Positions 31,658 to 42,852 of a stretch of 64,000 nt of DNA are shown one piece after another. Position 1 is the stretch's first letter; each line of letters starts with the position of its first letter. A model generated the notes under the pieces. It had not been told where the DNA came from. It did no database searches and saw only the letters and a program-made list of their open reading frames with translations. The translations under genes and the position numbers were made by a program. The stretch comes from an uncultured Piscinibacter sp. GTDB lineage: Bacteria > Pseudomonadota > Gammaproteobacteria > Burkholderiales > Burkholderiaceae_C. The stretch lies in NCBI RefSeq assembly GCF_937952055.1, contig NZ_CALFYO010000020.1:372001-436000 (forward strand), read 5' to 3'.

Positions 31658-32365
31658 TCAGGCACTTGGCCAGTTTTCTTCGACCCGCTTGCGATTCGGC
31701 TTGAGACCGATGCCGACGAGAAAGGTTTCAGCCGACCTGTCGCGCGAGGCCTTGGGCTTGATCGGCTTGACCACCCGGAAGCTGTCCTTGAACAGCTTGA
31801 CGAGCTGACTGTAGCCGCTGCCGTGAAAGACTTTGCAGACCAGCGCACCCTCGGGCTTGAGGTGGCGCAACCCGAACTCCACTGCCAGTTCGACCAGGTG
31901 GGCGATGCGTGCGGAATCGGAGCTCTCGATCCCGGACAGGTTGGGCGCCATGTCGGACACCACCACGTCGACCGGCCGGCCGCCGACCGCCGCATCCAAC
32001 TCCGCCAGCACGGCGTCCTCGCGGAAGTCGCCCTGGATGAAGCGAACGCCTTCTATCGGCTCGAAGTCGAGGATGTCCAGCGCGATGATCGTGCCGTTGA
32101 GTTCGCCGACGGCGGCCCCCCCGGCACCGGCGTCCTTGGGCGCGAACTTGCGCCGCAGGTACTGGCTCCAGGCGCCCGGTGTGGCGCCGAGGTCGACAAC
32201 CAGCTGCCCCGGCTTGATCAGGTGCAGCGCTTCGTCGATTTCCTTGAGCTTGTAGGCGGCACGAGCGCGGTAGCCCTCGCGCTGCGCCATCTTCACGTAG
32301 GGATCGGTCAGGTGGTCGTGCAGCCACGCCTTGTTGACCTTCTTGCTCTTCGTCTGGACTTTCAT
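31658..32365 (-). CDS. rlmE: 23S rRNA 2'-O-methyltransferase RlmE (FtsJ)
   Basis: 235 residues. Methylates the 2'-OH of U2552 in 23S rRNA. Begins MKVQTKSKKVNKAWLHDHLTDPYV. The SAM-binding motif is VVDLGATPGAWSQYL. The catalytic K-D-K-E tetrad is represented by the lysine in RAAYKLKEID, the aspartate in VVSDMAPNLSG, the lysine in LVCKVFHG and the glutamate in SAETFLVG. It is about 25 residues longer than E. coli RlmE, with an insert (PKDAGAGGAAVGELN) after the SAM loop. I chose the ATG at 32365; longer in-frame starts run into the divergent yhbY. Confidence 0.95.
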   Translation of the reverse strand: MKVQTKSKKVNKAWLHDHLTDPYVKMAQREGYRARAAYKLKEIDEALHLIKPGQLVVDLGATPGAWSQYLRRKFAPKDAGAGGAAVGELNGTIIALDILDFEPIEGVRFIQGDFREDAVLAELDAAVGGRPVDVVVSDMAPNLSGIESSDSARIAHLVELAVEFGLRHLKPEGALVCKVFHGSGYSQLVKLFKDSFRVVKPIKPKASRDRSAETFLVGIGLKPNRKRVEENWPSA

Positions 32366-32373
32366 GTCGCGGG

Positions 32374-32380
32374 GATAATA
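32374..32380. promoter_or_regulatory. Shared bidirectional -10 core between rlmE and yhbY
   Basis: The divergent start codons are only 21 bases apart. GATAATA reads as GATAAT on the plus strand, ending seven bases before the yhbY ATG, and as TATTAT on the minus strand, ending nine bases before the rlmE ATG. Neither gene has a ribosome binding site in the gap, so both messages may be leaderless. Confidence 0.55.
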
Positions 32381-32386
32381 CGGCCC

Positions 32387-32860
32387 ATGCCTGCCATCCA
32401 GCTCACGCCCGCCCAGCGCAAGGACAAACGCGCCGATGCCCACCACCTCGATCCCGTCGTGCTCATCGGTGCCGAGGGACTCACGCCGGCCGTGCGCAAG
32501 GAGGTCGATGCGGCACTGAGTGCCCATGGGCTCATCAAGGTGCGCGTGTTCTCCGACGAGCGGGAAACCCGCGAGGAGATGCTCGCCACGCTGGCCGATT
32601 CACTCAACGCCGCGCCGATCCAGCACATCGGCAAGCTGCTCGTGCTGTGGCGCCCGATCCCGCCGAAGGAGAAGGCTGCGCGCGAGGACCGCATGCCCGG
32701 CCCCAAGGTGGTCAAGGTGCTCAAGTTCTCGCGCAGCGGCAACCACCGCCCGCAGATCAAGAAGGTCAAGGTGCTGGGCAATCAGCGGCTGACCGCTGGC
32801 GGCGAGGTCAAGCGTGCGAAGAAGCGCCCCACCAGCCTCAAGAAGATGGCAGCCCGCTGA
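32387..32860 (+). CDS. yhbY: YhbY family RNA-binding protein (CRM domain)
   Basis: 157 residues. The first 100 form a CRM domain (LTPAQRKDKRADAHHLDPVVLIGAEGLT, with a GxxG-like turn, and KLLVLWRP); the rest is a Lys/Arg-rich tail of about 55 residues, longer than E. coli YhbY (97). YhbY binds pre-50S particles. Divergent from rlmE, another 50S factor. It converges on the DUF4149 gene with three bases between. Confidence 0.9.
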   Translation: MPAIQLTPAQRKDKRADAHHLDPVVLIGAEGLTPAVRKEVDAALSAHGLIKVRVFSDERETREEMLATLADSLNAAPIQHIGKLLVLWRPIPPKEKAAREDRMPGPKVVKVLKFSRSGNHRPQIKKVKVLGNQRLTAGGEVKRAKKRPTSLKKMAAR

Positions 32861-32863
32861 GCC

Positions 32864-33304
32864 TCAGTGCGGCGCCAGGCGCCAGGCCAGCACCACCACG
32901 AGCAGCGTCTTGACACCGTAGAAACCTGTCGAGGCGCCGTGCAGCGCGGCAAACGACCAGGCGCCCTGCCCGGCACGTGCCGCCGCCATCATCGGCTGGA
33001 TCGCGTAGTAGCCGGCCACGGTGCAGAACAGCGTGCCCAGCAGCAGCATCAAGTTGGCACTGAACTGCGAGCCCTGCCCGACTTCGGCAAGCCCGCGCGC
33101 CCGGCGGCGCTCGATCAGGAACAGGATCACCGCCAGGGCCAGGCTCAGCGGCGCCTCCTGGGAGAACATGCGCCCGGCCACGCGTCCCGCCTCGGCCGGG
33201 GTGGACAGCGTCGCGAACGCGGCTGGCGCGGCGATCAAGGCAATCGCGAGCAACAGCCCGGCCCACAGCCCTGCCAGCACCGCAGCGACACGGGTCGAGG
33301 ACAT
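32864..33304 (-). CDS. DUF4149 domain membrane protein
   Basis: 146 residues with four hydrophobic helices (about 5-27, 50-67, 82-102 and 125-143). Begins MSSTRVAAVLAGLWAGLLLA and contains FSQEAPLSLALAVILF and LHGASTGFYGVKTLLVVVLAW. It matches the DUF4149 family, found beside greA and carB in Burkholderiales; function unknown. The ATG at 33304 is one base after the greA stop, so it is probably translated from the carB-greA side. Confidence 0.8.
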   Translation of the reverse strand: MSSTRVAAVLAGLWAGLLLAIALIAAPAAFATLSTPAEAGRVAGRMFSQEAPLSLALAVILFLIERRRARGLAEVGQGSQFSANLMLLLGTLFCTVAGYYAIQPMMAAARAGQGAWSFAALHGASTGFYGVKTLLVVVLAWRLAPH

Positions 33305-33305
33305 C

Positions 33306-33782
33306 TCAGACGTAGCGGACGTCGACGATCTCGTAGTGGCGCACGCCACCCGGGGCCTGCACTTCGGCGACGTCGCCGCTCGACTTGCCAATCAGCGCAC
33401 GGGCGATGGGCGAACTGACAGAGACAAGGCCCTGCTTGAGGTCGGCCTCGTCTTCGCCGACGATCTGGTAGGTCACCTGGGCGCCGGTGTCCTCGTCCTC
33501 CAGGTCGACGGTCGAGCCGAACACCACCCTCCCTTCGGCGTCCAGCGCCGACGGGTCGATGACCTGAGCGGCGGCCAGCTTGCCCTCGATCTCGAGGATG
33601 CGGCCCTCGATGAAGCCCTGCTTGTCCTTGGCGGCCTCGTATTCGGCGTTCTCCGACAGGTCACCCTGGGCGCGCGCCTCGGCGATCGCCTGGATGACGG
33701 CGTGACGTTCGACGTTCTTCAGCCGCGCCAGTTCTTCCTTGAGCTTCTCGGCGCCGCGCTTGGTGAGGGGGATGGTGGTCAT
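33306..33782 (-). CDS. greA: Transcription elongation factor GreA
   Basis: 158 residues, the normal length. N-terminal coiled coil (MTTIPLTKRGAEKLKEELARLKNVER) with the acidic tip DLSENAEYEAAKDKQ that reaches into the RNA polymerase secondary channel. C-terminal FKBP-like domain ends SPIARALIGKSSGDVAEVQAPGG. Rescues backtracked polymerase. It follows carB, from which it is separated by a terminator-like hairpin. Confidence 0.97.
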   Translation of the reverse strand: MTTIPLTKRGAEKLKEELARLKNVERHAVIQAIAEARAQGDLSENAEYEAAKDKQGFIEGRILEIEGKLAAAQVIDPSALDAEGRVVFGSTVDLEDEDTGAQVTYQIVGEDEADLKQGLVSVSSPIARALIGKSSGDVAEVQAPGGVRHYEIVDVRYV

Positions 33783-33799
33783 GGGTCTGGCCTTGCCGC

Positions 33800-33839
33800 A
33801 AAAAACGAAGCCGCGGCCGGTAGGTTCCGGCGGCGGCCG
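33800..33839 (-). terminator. Terminator-like hairpin between carB and greA
   Basis: On the minus strand GCCGCCGCCGG, loop AACCTA, CCGGCCGCGGC, then TTCGTTTTTT. The 11-pair stem has one mismatch. It should end or attenuate carAB transcription ahead of greA, but no separate greA promoter is clear in the 18 bases that remain, so readthrough is likely. Confidence 0.7.
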
Positions 33840-33857
33840 TGAAGAATCCTCTGCAGT

Positions 33858-37145
<3,288 letters not shown>

Positions 37146-37146
37146 G

Positions 37147-38310
37147 TCAGTTCTTCTCCATCAGCCCAACGAAGCGGTCGAACAGGTACGAGACGTCATG
37201 CGGTCCGGGCGAGGCCTCCGGGTGGCCCTGGAAGCAGAAGGCGGGCTTGTCGGTGCGCGCCAGGCCCTGCAGGGTGCCGTCAAACAACGACACGTGCGTC
37301 GCGCGCAGGGTCTTGGGCAGTGACCTCTCGTCCACCGCGAAGCCGTGGTTCTGGCTGGTGATGCTGACGCGGCCGCTGTCGAGGTCCTTCACCGGATGGT
37401 TGGCGCCGTGATGGCCGAACTTCATCTTGAACGTCTTCGCGCCCGAGGCCAGCGCCATGATCTGGTGGCCGAGGCAGATGCCGAAGGTCGGGATGCCGGC
37501 ATCGATCAGTTCGCGCGTGGCGGCGATCGCGTAGTCGCAGGGCTCCGGGTCACCGGGACCGTTGCTGAGGAAGATACCGTCGGGCTTCAGCGCCAGCACG
37601 TCCTTGGCCGGCGTCTGCGCCGGCACCACGGTGACACGACAGCCGCGGCTGGCGAGCAGGCGCAGGATGTTGTACTTGACTCCGAAGTCGTAGGCGACGA
37701 CGTGGAACTTCGCGTGCGCCAGCGTGCCGTAGCCGTCCCCCAACGACCAGGCCGTTTCCTTCCACTCGTGGCGCTCGGTGCAGCTCACGACCTTGGCAAG
37801 GTCGAGGCCGGCCATGCTGGGGGCACCCTGGGCGGCAGCCACGGCCTGCTCGCGATGCGCGGCGCTCAGACTCTCCCCCTGCGGCAGCGTGAGGATGCAG
37901 CCGTTCTGCGCACCGTGCGTGCGCAGGATGCGTGTGAGTCGGCGGGTGTCGAGGTTGGCGATGGCCACCGTGCCTTCGCGCTTCAGGTAGTCACTGAGCG
38001 TAGCGGTGCTGCGGAAGTTGGACTCGCGCACCGGCAGGTCCTTGATGATCAGGCCGGCCGCATGCACCTTCGCAGCTTCGACGTCCTCGCCGTTGACGCC
38101 GTAGTTGCCGATGTGCGGATACGTCAGCGTGACGATCTGCCGGCAGTAGCTCGGGTCGGTGAGGATTTCCTGGTAACCGGTCAACGAAGTGTTGAACACC
38201 ACCTCGCCGACGGTGCGGCCGGGGGCGCCGATCGAGATGCCTTGAAAGATCGTGCCGTCTGCGAGAGCCAGGATCGCCTGGGCTTGTGGGGACAGCAGTT
38301 GCGGCGGCAC
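37147..38310 (-). CDS. carA: Carbamoyl-phosphate synthase small subunit
   Basis: 387 residues. Glutamine amidotransferase that supplies ammonia to CarB. The catalytic cysteine is in FGICLGHQIMALA and the histidine in KFGHHGANHPV; a second conserved block is CFQGHPEASPGPHDVSYLF. The GTG start at 38310 is preceded by CGGAGA. A perfect TATAAT lies about 150 bases upstream, giving carAB a long leader. Confidence 0.97.
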   Translation of the reverse strand: MPPQLLSPQAQAILALADGTIFQGISIGAPGRTVGEVVFNTSLTGYQEILTDPSYCRQIVTLTYPHIGNYGVNGEDVEAAKVHAAGLIIKDLPVRESNFRSTATLSDYLKREGTVAIANLDTRRLTRILRTHGAQNGCILTLPQGESLSAAHREQAVAAAQGAPSMAGLDLAKVVSCTERHEWKETAWSLGDGYGTLAHAKFHVVAYDFGVKYNILRLLASRGCRVTVVPAQTPAKDVLALKPDGIFLSNGPGDPEPCDYAIAATRELIDAGIPTFGICLGHQIMALASGAKTFKMKFGHHGANHPVKDLDSGRVSITSQNHGFAVDERSLPKTLRATHVSLFDGTLQGLARTDKPAFCFQGHPEASPGPHDVSYLFDRFVGLMEKN

Positions 38311-38460
38311 CGGGATCTCCGTTCGAGTGTGCGCGCCCAGCTCGGCTCGTCGAAGCCGAAGCCGGCGTTCGCGAAGAATGCGCCGGCAGGAAGACCGAGG
38401 GGGTTTCCGTCGGAATCAGCGAGAGAATCGCTGGGCGGGTGGAAGAAGCAAAACCGCAAA

Positions 38461-38466
38461 ATTATA
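38461..38466 (-). promoter_or_regulatory. -10 element of the carAB promoter
   Basis: Perfect TATAAT on the minus strand, in GGCTATAATTTTGCGG. No good -35 at 16-18 bases upstream, so an activator may be needed. The leader of about 145 bases could hold pyrimidine-responsive control, but I see no clear attenuator. Confidence 0.6.
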
Positions 38467-38494
38467 GCCGAGCGACCACTTCCACCCTGGCTGC

Positions 38495-38908
38495 TCAGGT
38501 CGCCAGACCGAGCGCGGCGATGCCGGCACGGGCGATCTGCGCGTCTTCGCTCGATTTCACGCCACTGACGCCCACCGCGCCGACGCATTGGCCCTCGACC
38601 ATGATCGGCACGCCGCCTTCGAGCAGCGCTTCCAGTCCCGGCGCGCTGAGGAACGAGACGCGGCCCTGGTTGATCATTTCCTCGTAGATGCGGCTTTCGC
38701 GTCGGCCGAGGGCCGACGTGCGTGCCTTGTTCGGCGCGATCTGCGCCGAGATCGGCGCGGCGCCGTCCAGTCGCTGCAGCCACAACAGGTGGCCGCCGTC
38801 GTCGACGACGGCGATGCTCACCGCCCAGTGGTGGGCCAGCGCTTCGGCTTCGGCGGCCGCGGCAATGCGTTTGACGTCTTCCAGGGTCAGGGTCGGCTTG
38901 TTGTTCAT
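38495..38908 (-). CDS. GlcG/HbpS-like protein
   Basis: 137 residues of the GlcG/HbpS (DUF336) family. Begins MNNKPTLTLEDVKRIAAAAEAEA and contains VAVVDDGGHLLWLQRLD-like SIAVVDDGGHLLWLQRLDG, SAQIAPNKARTSAL, GVPIMVEGQCVGAVGVSG and EDAQIARAGIAAL. Some members bind haem or act as sensory accessory proteins; many are uncharacterised. No signal peptide, so probably cytosolic. It lies upstream of carA on the same strand and divergent from the Bax-inhibitor family gene. I chose the ATG at 38908, where the family fold begins. Confidence 0.85.
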   Translation of the reverse strand: MNNKPTLTLEDVKRIAAAAEAEALAHHWAVSIAVVDDGGHLLWLQRLDGAAPISAQIAPNKARTSALGRRESRIYEEMINQGRVSFLSAPGLEALLEGGVPIMVEGQCVGAVGVSGVKSSEDAQIARAGIAALGLAT

Positions 38909-38996
38909 GATGCGTGAAGAAATTGGCTGTTGGTGTGCCGGAAAGGTGCGCAGCGCGAACTCTATCGCGCTTGCACGGCGCCGATTCCGCCATGGC

Positions 38997-39036
38997 GCGT
39001 ACGGTCTTTCTGTACGCAAGTGGTGGGAACTAGAAT
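38997..39036 (+). promoter_or_regulatory. Promoter with operator-like inverted repeat before the Bax-inhibitor gene
   Basis: TAGAAT (39031-39036, five of six) is a likely -10. GCGTAC (38997-39002) and GTACGC (39012-39017) form an inverted repeat with a nine-base gap over the -35 position. A smaller repeat CTGTC-ACA-GACAG (39046-39058) lies in the leader. Confidence 0.4.
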
Positions 39037-39083
39037 GCTTCATATCTGTCACAGACAGCGTCCACAACCCCCACGGAGGTTTC

Positions 39084-39776
39084 ATGAATCAAGGCCTGCA
39101 AGCTGCTTACGGATATGCCGGCACCGGCGTGTCGGTGGAGCAGCGCAACCGCGTACTGCGCAACACCTACTGGCTGCTCGCGCTGTCGATGGTGCCGACG
39201 GTGCTCGGCGCCTGGCTCGGCGTGGCCACCGGACTCGCCCGGGCGATGTCGCCGGGGGTCGGTCTGGTCGTGTTCCTGGCCGGCGCGTTCGGCTTCATGT
39301 TCGCGATCGAGAAGACGAAGAACTCGGCGGCCGGCGTGCCGGTGCTGCTGGCTTTCACGTTCTTCATGGGCCTGATGCTGTCCCGCCTCGTCGGCGCCGT
39401 GCTCGGCCTGACCAACGGCGCCAGCCTGATCATGATGGCCTTCGCCGGCACCGGTGCGATCTTCCTGGGCATGGCCACGCTGTCCACGATCATCAAGCGC
39501 GACCTGTCGGCGATGGGCAAGTGGCTGTTCATCGGCGCGGTGATGGTCCTGGTGGCCGGCATCGCCAACTTCTTCATCCAGTCCAGCGCGCTCATGATCA
39601 CCCTGTCGGTGCTGGTGATCGGCATCTTCTCGGCCTTCATCCTGTACGACCTGAAGCGTGTGCAGGACGGCCTGGAGACCAACTACATCAGCGCCACGCT
39701 GGGCGTCTACCTGAGCATCTACAACGTCTTCCAGGCCTTGCTCGCCTTGTTCGGCATCGGCGGCAGCAGCGAGTGA
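39084..39776 (+). CDS. yccA: Bax inhibitor-1/YccA family membrane protein
   Basis: 230 residues with seven hydrophobic helices. Begins MNQGLQAAYGYAGTGVSVEQRNRVLRNTYW. The family motif region ends TNYISATLGVYLSIYNVFQALLALFG, with the aspartate in FILYDLKRVQDG that forms the pH-sensing pair in bacterial homologues. E. coli YccA interacts with FtsH, which lies 8 kb away here. A strong GGAGG (39075-39079) precedes the ATG. The gene ends at a bidirectional terminator. Confidence 0.92.
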   Translation: MNQGLQAAYGYAGTGVSVEQRNRVLRNTYWLLALSMVPTVLGAWLGVATGLARAMSPGVGLVVFLAGAFGFMFAIEKTKNSAAGVPVLLAFTFFMGLMLSRLVGAVLGLTNGASLIMMAFAGTGAIFLGMATLSTIIKRDLSAMGKWLFIGAVMVLVAGIANFFIQSSALMITLSVLVIGIFSAFILYDLKRVQDGLETNYISATLGVYLSIYNVFQALLALFGIGGSSE

Positions 39777-39797
39777 TCGACGCAGGCTGAGTCGCCG

Positions 39798-41240
39798 TCA
39801 AACGGGGCCCTCGGGCCCCGTTTGTCTTGCTGGCTCGAACAGGTGGTCGATGGAGTTGGCGTAATAGGCGAGCACGCGCGCCTCGGCCGGATTGGCGCGC
39901 ACGAGACCATCGTCCTGCAGCGCCAGGTGGCGCAGCGTCAGCATGCGCAAGCCCACGGAGATGGCGTAGTCGCGGTCGCTGCGGGGCACGTAGACGTGAG
40001 CGCCCTGCGCCTCGGCACGGTCCATCAGCGCGTGCACCGCCGCTTTCAACTCCAGTTCGGACCAGGCGCGCCGCGTGTCCTCGAGCAGCACGCGCGACAC
40101 CAGCGGCACCGGCAGCACGGGCACCGTGCGACCGATCGTCGCCATCAGCGACCGGCCAACCTCGCCGACCGCCTCGCGGCGTTGCGCGTCGGTCAGGCCG
40201 CGGAAGTCGACGCCGTGCTCCCGCACCCAGGCACGCATCGACAGCGGCCGGCCGAAGTTGACGCAGGCGTAGCCGAAGCGGTAGCGGCGCCCCAGCAGCG
40301 TGAAGACGAACTGCCGGCCGAGGTAGGCGCCGGTGATGCGCAGCGTGCGCCACAGGCTGCCGCGCGGCGACGCCTCGTCGAGCTTGCGCAGCAGGCTGCG
40401 GTCCTCGATCACGCGGTCGTAGTTGATGCCCACCGGGATGAACACCAGGTCGCGCTCACCCTCGGGATTGAAGCCCTTGAGCATGTAGTCGAGCAGCCCG
40501 AGCTTGGGCTCGCGCAGCCTGCCGTCGATCGACAGGCCGCCTTCGGGGTACATGGCCTGCGGCACGCCGCCTTCGGTGGCCATCTGCACGTAGCGCTGCA
40601 GCACCATGCGATAGAGCGGATCGCCGGAGTTGCGGCGCACGAAGTAGGCGCCCATCGCGCGGATCAGTCCCTGCAGCGGCCAGATGCGCGCCCACTCGCC
40701 CACCGCGTAGCTCAGCGCCACGCGCTCGGCGGCGAGGAAGGACACCAGGATGTAGTCCATGTTGCTGCGGTGGTTCATCACGAACACCACGGTGGACTTC
40801 GGGTTGATCGCCGCGATCGCCGCGTCGTCGGTGTAACCCAGGCGCACGCGGTAGACCAACTGCGCGAAAGTCTTGGCCAGCCAATAGCCGACGCGGAAAT
40901 ACACGTAGGCGTTGAAGGCCGGCACGATCTCGCGCGCGTAGCCGAGCATCTGACGCGTCACGTCGGCGGCGGGCTTGCCGCTCTCGAGGCCATGCCGATG
41001 CGCGGCAGCGAGCACGCGCGGGTCGCTCATGAGCCGGTCGATCAAGGCGCGTCGGCGTGTCAGCTTGAACTGCGGCAGATCGATCTTCAGCCGCAACTGG
41101 ATCTCGTCGAGCACCCCGCGCACCTTGCGCCGCACGACCCAGCGCACGCCCGGCAGCAGGAGCCATTGCAGCGCCGCCGCCGCGGCCAGCAAGAGCAGCA
41201 GCACGAACAGCCACAGCGGGATGCTGATGGACGAGGTCAC
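39798..41240 (-). CDS. PlsB-like glycerol-3-phosphate/1-acylglycerol-phosphate acyltransferase
   Basis: 480 residues. One N-terminal membrane helix (about 8-30), then an acyltransferase domain with the H-x4-D catalytic motif NHRSNMD (H157, D162). Substrate-binding blocks are GAYFVRRNSGD, MYPEGGLSIDGRL and VFIPVGINYDRV. It is much shorter than E. coli PlsB (about 807) but keeps its motif order, so it probably acylates glycerol-3-phosphate or a related lipid in the inner membrane; the exact acceptor is not settled by sequence. The GTG start overlaps the rlmD stop (GTGA), giving translational coupling. Confidence 0.8.
   Translation of the reverse strand: MTSSISIPLWLFVLLLLLAAAAALQWLLLPGVRWVVRRKVRGVLDEIQLRLKIDLPQFKLTRRRALIDRLMSDPRVLAAAHRHGLESGKPAADVTRQMLGYAREIVPAFNAYVYFRVGYWLAKTFAQLVYRVRLGYTDDAAIAAINPKSTVVFVMNHRSNMDYILVSFLAAERVALSYAVGEWARIWPLQGLIRAMGAYFVRRNSGDPLYRMVLQRYVQMATEGGVPQAMYPEGGLSIDGRLREPKLGLLDYMLKGFNPEGERDLVFIPVGINYDRVIEDRSLLRKLDEASPRGSLWRTLRITGAYLGRQFVFTLLGRRYRFGYACVNFGRPLSMRAWVREHGVDFRGLTDAQRREAVGEVGRSLMATIGRTVPVLPVPLVSRVLLEDTRRAWSELELKAAVHALMDRAEAQGAHVYVPRSDRDYAISVGLRMLTLRHLALQDDGLVRANPAEARVLAYYANSIDHLFEPARQTGPEGPV
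39799..39825. terminator. Bidirectional intrinsic terminator between yccA and the acyltransferase gene
   Basis: AAACGGGGC, CCTCG, GGCCCCGTTTGT: a symmetrical stem with A and T runs on both sides, able to stop converging transcripts. Its left part lies inside the acyltransferase gene: the final codons (P-E-G-P-V-stop) are read from the hairpin. Confidence 0.85.
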
Positions 41241-42589
41241 CGGATGTCGCTCCGCTCGAAGACGGCCAGGCTCTCGACGTGAGCGGTGTGCGGAAACATG
41301 TTCACCGCCCCTGCCGCCATGCAGCGGTAGCCCGCCTGGTGCACCAGCAGCCCGGCGTCGCGCGCCAGGGTGGCCGGATTGCAGCTCACGTAGACGATGC
41401 GCCGCGGCGGCGTCCACCCCGGCGCGAGCGCGGCGTCGGCGTGCAATTCGGCCAGCGCCTTGGCCAGTGCGAAGGCGCCTTCGCGCGGCGGGTCGACCAG
41501 CCACTTGTCGGCAACGCCGTAGGCGACCAGATCGCCAGCCGCCAGCTCGAACAGGTTGCGCGCCTCGAAGCTCGTGCGCTCCGCCAGGCCGTTGCGCCGA
41601 GCATTCTCGCGCGAGCGTTGCACCAGCGCCTCGCTGCCCTCGACGCCCAGCACCTCCCGGACGCCGCGCGCGATCGGCAGCGTGAAGTTGCCCAGGCCGC
41701 AGAACCAGTCGATCACTCGATCGCCCGGTTGCGCTTCGAGCAGTCGCAGCGCGCGCGACACCAGCACGCCGTTGATTTGGTGGTTCACCTGCGTGAAGTC
41801 GGTCGGCTTGAAGGGCATGACGACGCCGAACTCGGGCAGCGAGTAGGCCAGTTCCGCGCCGCCCTCGTCGAGCACATGCACCGAGTCGGGGCCCTTCGGC
41901 TGCAACCACCATTGCACGCCGTGATCGCGAGCGAAGGCGCGCAGCCGCTCCAGGTCGCCCGGCGACAAGGGCTCCAGGTGGCGCAGCACCAGCGCGGTGA
42001 CCATGTCACCCACTGCCACCTCGATCTGTGGCAGGCGATCGCGCTGATCCATGTGCGCCACCAGATCGCGCAGCGGCATCAGCAGCGCCGACAGGTGCGG
42101 CGGCAGCACCTCGCAGCGCTCCATGTCGGCCACGTAGCTCGACTTGCGCTCGTGGAAGCCGACCAGCACCTTGCCCTTCTTGGCGACGAAGCGCACCGAC
42201 AACCGAGCGCGGTAGCGATAGCCCCAGGCCGGCCCTTCGATGGGGCGCAGCCATCGCTCGGCCTTCACCTTGCCGAGGTGCCACAGCGCATCCTCGAGCG
42301 CGCGCTGCTTGGTGGCCACCTGCGCCGCCACGTGCAGGTGCTGCATCTTGCAGCCGCCGCAGGTGCCAAAGTGCGGGCACAGGGGCCGCACGCGCTGCGA
42401 ACTCTCGCGCCGCCAGGCCACCGCGGAGGCCTGCTCCCAGTTGTTCTTGCGCCGCTGCACCGTGACCTGCACCACCTCGCCCGGCAGTGCACCTTCGATG
42501 AACACCACCTTGCCCTCGGCGTTGTGTGCCACGCCCTGCGCCTCGAGGTCGAGCGACTCGACCATCAACCATTCGTCTGCAGCTGTCAT
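41237..42589 (-). CDS. rlmD: 23S rRNA m5U1939 methyltransferase RlmD
   Basis: 450 residues. TRAM domain at the N-terminus, then an iron-sulphur motif C-x5-C-x2-C (C71, C77, C80), as in RlmD. SAM-binding region VIDWFCGLGNFTLPIA, then WLVDPPREGA and the catalytic cysteine in YVSCNPATLARD. I chose the ATG at 42589; an in-frame start 71 codons upstream would span the glycine riboswitch. It has no ribosome site and a GATAAT seven bases upstream, so it is probably leaderless. RlmC/TrmA are the alternatives; the cysteine cluster and length favour RlmD. Confidence 0.9.
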   Translation of the reverse strand: MTAADEWLMVESLDLEAQGVAHNAEGKVVFIEGALPGEVVQVTVQRRKNNWEQASAVAWRRESSQRVRPLCPHFGTCGGCKMQHLHVAAQVATKQRALEDALWHLGKVKAERWLRPIEGPAWGYRYRARLSVRFVAKKGKVLVGFHERKSSYVADMERCEVLPPHLSALLMPLRDLVAHMDQRDRLPQIEVAVGDMVTALVLRHLEPLSPGDLERLRAFARDHGVQWWLQPKGPDSVHVLDEGGAELAYSLPEFGVVMPFKPTDFTQVNHQINGVLVSRALRLLEAQPGDRVIDWFCGLGNFTLPIARGVREVLGVEGSEALVQRSRENARRNGLAERTSFEARNLFELAAGDLVAYGVADKWLVDPPREGAFALAKALAELHADAALAPGWTPPRRIVYVSCNPATLARDAGLLVHQAGYRCMAAGAVNMFPHTAHVESLAVFERSDIR

Positions 42590-42596
42590 GGCGTCG

Positions 42597-42602
42597 ATTA
42601 TC
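42597..42602 (-). promoter_or_regulatory. -10 element for leaderless rlmD
   Basis: GATAAT on the minus strand, seven bases before the ATG at 42589. It overlaps the position expected for the -35 of the divergent gcv promoter. Confidence 0.5.
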
Positions 42603-42616
42603 CGGGCCGCCACTGC

Positions 42617-42622
42617 TACACT
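42617..42622 (+). promoter_or_regulatory. Candidate -10 element of the gcv operon
   Basis: TACACT (four of six), 11 bases before the first conserved bases of the glycine riboswitch, at the right distance for a transcript starting with the aptamer. No good -35. Confidence 0.4.
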
Positions 42623-42629
42623 GGCCGCC

Positions 42630-42852
42630 GCCAGGAGAGAGCTTCCGCGTGAAGCCGCCGAAGGCGCAGAACCGATTCCCTTGGGCCCGGTTCGAACGCT
42701 CAGGCAAAAGGACTGGCACGCGCCGCGCAGAAAAGCGAGGCGTTTCCTCGCTGGAGAGAGGTCCGCCGCGAGCGGGCCCACCGAAGGGGCAAGCGGACGC
42801 ATCGGTTGCGGCGACCGTCAATCTCTCAGGTAAAGCGGACAGAGAGGGCATG
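42630..42852 (+). ncRNA. Tandem glycine riboswitch
   Basis: Two glycine aptamers in series. Aptamer 1 (about 42633-42716) has AGGAGAGAGC, CCGCCGAAGGCGCAG, and CGCTCAGGCAAAAGGAC. Aptamer 2 (about 42750-42850) has CTGGAGAGAGG, CACCGAAGGGGCAAGC and CTCTCAGGTAAAGCGGACAGAGAGG. These GGAGAG / CCGAAGG.GCAA / CTCAGGYAAA blocks are the family signature. Downstream, CCCGGCA (42856-42862) and TGCCGGG (42875-42881) can pair ahead of the AGGAGG site of gcvT and may be part of the expression platform. Glycine binding would turn on gcvTHP. Confidence 0.93.
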
